Shown: positions 63,083 through 64,000 of the stretch, piece by piece
Layout: the number at the start of each line of letters is the position of its first letter
How positions within the stretch are numbered: position 1 is the first letter of the stretch
Assembly (NCBI RefSeq): GCF_000518265.1
Contig: NZ_JADG01000003.1
Span: 620,001 to 684,000, forward strand
Length of the DNA: 64,000 bases
Source of the DNA: Actinomadura oligospora ATCC 43269
Lineage (GTDB): Bacteria > Actinomycetota > Actinomycetes > Streptosporangiales > Streptosporangiaceae
Direction: 5' to 3'
The notes under the pieces: model-generated
Databases searched by the model: none
The model's input: only the letters and a program-made list of their open reading frames with translations
What the model was told of the DNA's origin: nothing
Program-made: the position numbers and the translations under genes

Positions 63083-64000
63083 CGGGCCTCCTCGCTGGCG
63101 AAGGCGCGGAACCGGCGCAGCAGGAACAGGGTGAACAGCATCCCGACGCCGAACATCACCAGGGCGAGCACGCACGCGTATCCCATGTTGAACTGCCGGA
63201 ACCCCTCGTCGTAGAGCCACTGCGGGAAGGTCACCGTGGAGCCGTCCGGGTAGCCGGGCGCGAACTGCGTCCCGGCCGTGTCGGCCTGCCCGGACGCGAC
63301 CTTCGCCGCGACCAGCGCCTGCGTGAAGTACTGCAGGGTCTGGATGACGCCGGTGACCGCGCAGAACGCCAGGACGGGCGAGATCGACGGGAGCGTCACG
63401 TACCGGAACCGCTGCCAGGCGTTCGCGCCGTCCAGCACGGCCGCCTCGTAGAGCGAGCGCGGCACGTCCAGCAGCGCGGCCAGCAGCAGGATCATCAGGT
63501 CGCCGACCGCCCATAGCCCCATGAGGGTCAGGCCGGGCCGGGACCAGGACGGGTCGTTGAAGAAGTCCGGCAGCGAGAACCCCAGGTGCCGGGTGAGCGC
63601 GGGGAACGGCCCGGTGCCGGGGTTGGTGACGAACACGAACGCGACCGTCGCCGACACCGGCGGGATCAGGTACGGCAGGTAGAACACCGACCGCAGGACG
63701 CTCCCGCCGCGCTTGATCTGGGTGAGCAGCTGCGCGATCCCGAGCCCGAACAGCAGCCGGAGCGGCACCATCACCACGACCAGCCACATCGTGTTCTTCA
63801 TCGCGCGCCACGCGTCGGCGTCGTGGGCGAGGAACCGGTAGTTGTCGAACCCGACGTACTTCAGGGTGAACAGGTCGTACCGGGTGAAGGAGAAGTAGAC
63901 GGTCGCGGCCAGCGGGTAGCCGAAGAACAGTCCGAGGCCGACCAGCCAGGGCGACAGGAACGCCAGCACGCGCAGCCGGTTGCGGCGGCGTGCCCGCGTT
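63079..64000 (-). CDS. Carbohydrate ABC permease, MalF type (5' end outside window)
   Basis: The frame is open to the window edge; the visible about 306 residues start within the basic leader (ARRRNRLRVLAFLSPWLVGL) and are nearly complete. Segments include GLFFGYPLAATVYFSFTRYD, MWLVVVMVPLRLLFGLGIAQ and VFYLPYLIPPVSATVAFVFV. The EAA loop is LLDVPRSLYEAAVLDGANAW followed by QRFRYVTLPSISPV. It is a normal-length permease without the insert seen in the one at 31432. The operon probably begins with a binding-protein gene beyond the edge. Confidence 0.93.
   Translation of the reverse strand, partial: TRARRRNRLRVLAFLSPWLVGLGLFFGYPLAATVYFSFTRYDLFTLKYVGFDNYRFLAHDADAWRAMKNTMWLVVVMVPLRLLFGLGIAQLLTQIKRGGSVLRSVFYLPYLIPPVSATVAFVFVTNPGTGPFPALTRHLGFSLPDFFNDPSWSRPGLTLMGLWAVGDLMILLLAALLDVPRSLYEAAVLDGANAWQRFRYVTLPSISPVLAFCAVTGVIQTLQYFTQALVAAKVASGQADTAGTQFAPGYPDGSTVTFPQWLYDEGFRQFNMGYACVLALVMFGVGMLFTLFLLRRFRAFASEEAR

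Overview
The window is 64 kb of very G+C-rich DNA packed with genes on both strands. Many genes start with GTG, ATGA/GTGA stop-start overlaps are frequent, and the gene families are typical of filamentous actinomycetes: MsiK-type sugar ATPases, an ECF41 sigma factor, a DUF574-type methyltransferase, an LLM flavin oxidoreductase of the F420 type, FurA-KatG and a CU044_5270-family protein. I read it as chromosomal DNA of an actinomycete, possibly Actinomadura or a relative. The genus is a guess. No tRNA, rRNA, CRISPR array, intact insertion sequence or origin was seen.

Layout. 1-7.1 kb: a regulator fragment, a DUF1707 protein, an isolated hemC, a Nudix hydrolase preceded by a 27-codon ORF, a 49-residue secreted peptide, two unknown proteins, an EEP hydrolase and TetR and LysR regulators. 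7.1-10.9 kb: an SDR divergent from LysR, then MarR divergent from an MFS exporter and an aldo/keto reductase. 10.9-15.2 kb: a PASTA lipoprotein and a reactive-sulfur cluster (TusA-like protein, ArsR-rhodanese regulator, metallo-beta-lactamase/rhodanese protein, MFS transporter) around a shared operator. 15.2-19.7 kb: DeoR/HAD/MFS, a degenerate sigma-like protein and a methyltransferase. 19.8-23.4 kb: an NMT1-type ABC importer with an atypical winged-helix regulator. 23.7-28.6 kb: a 5'-3' exonuclease, an ANTAR-GAF-PAS-PP2C phosphatase and an M24 peptidase. 28.8-33.9 kb: a complete AglKEFG-like sugar ABC operon in which one permease carries a large extracytoplasmic insert. 34.3-37.2 kb: secreted proteins.

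37.2-41.2 kb is an island of visibly lower G+C with two minus-strand genes, a DUF3883-nuclease-tailed protein and a PD-(D/E)XK nuclease/DUF2075 helicase. I consider this pair the best candidate for an undescribed (defence-like) system. After it come katG-furA (41.2-43.9 kb), a TetR-controlled AurF-like di-iron oxygenase with a ferredoxin-fused reductase (44.0-47.3 kb), a phosphoesterase, msiK divergent from a LacI regulator with two perfect 14-bp operators (48.6-51.1 kb), Lrp, and an ECF41 sigma factor beside an epimerase whose promoter fits the ECF41 consensus (51.1-53.6 kb). The rest holds hydrolase, LLM and PAQR genes, a His-rich secreted peptide, a second ECF sigma operon and an FHA protein.

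59.9 kb to the right edge is a minus-strand sugar operon running in from outside: two ABC permeases, a GH4 glycosidase and a BadF-type sugar kinase. It has no ATPase in view, so the window's MsiK could energise it.

Protein calls rest on motifs I could read in the sequence and on family knowledge. No similarity search was run. Starts were chosen by Shine-Dalgarno spacing, overlap and where the conserved domain begins.
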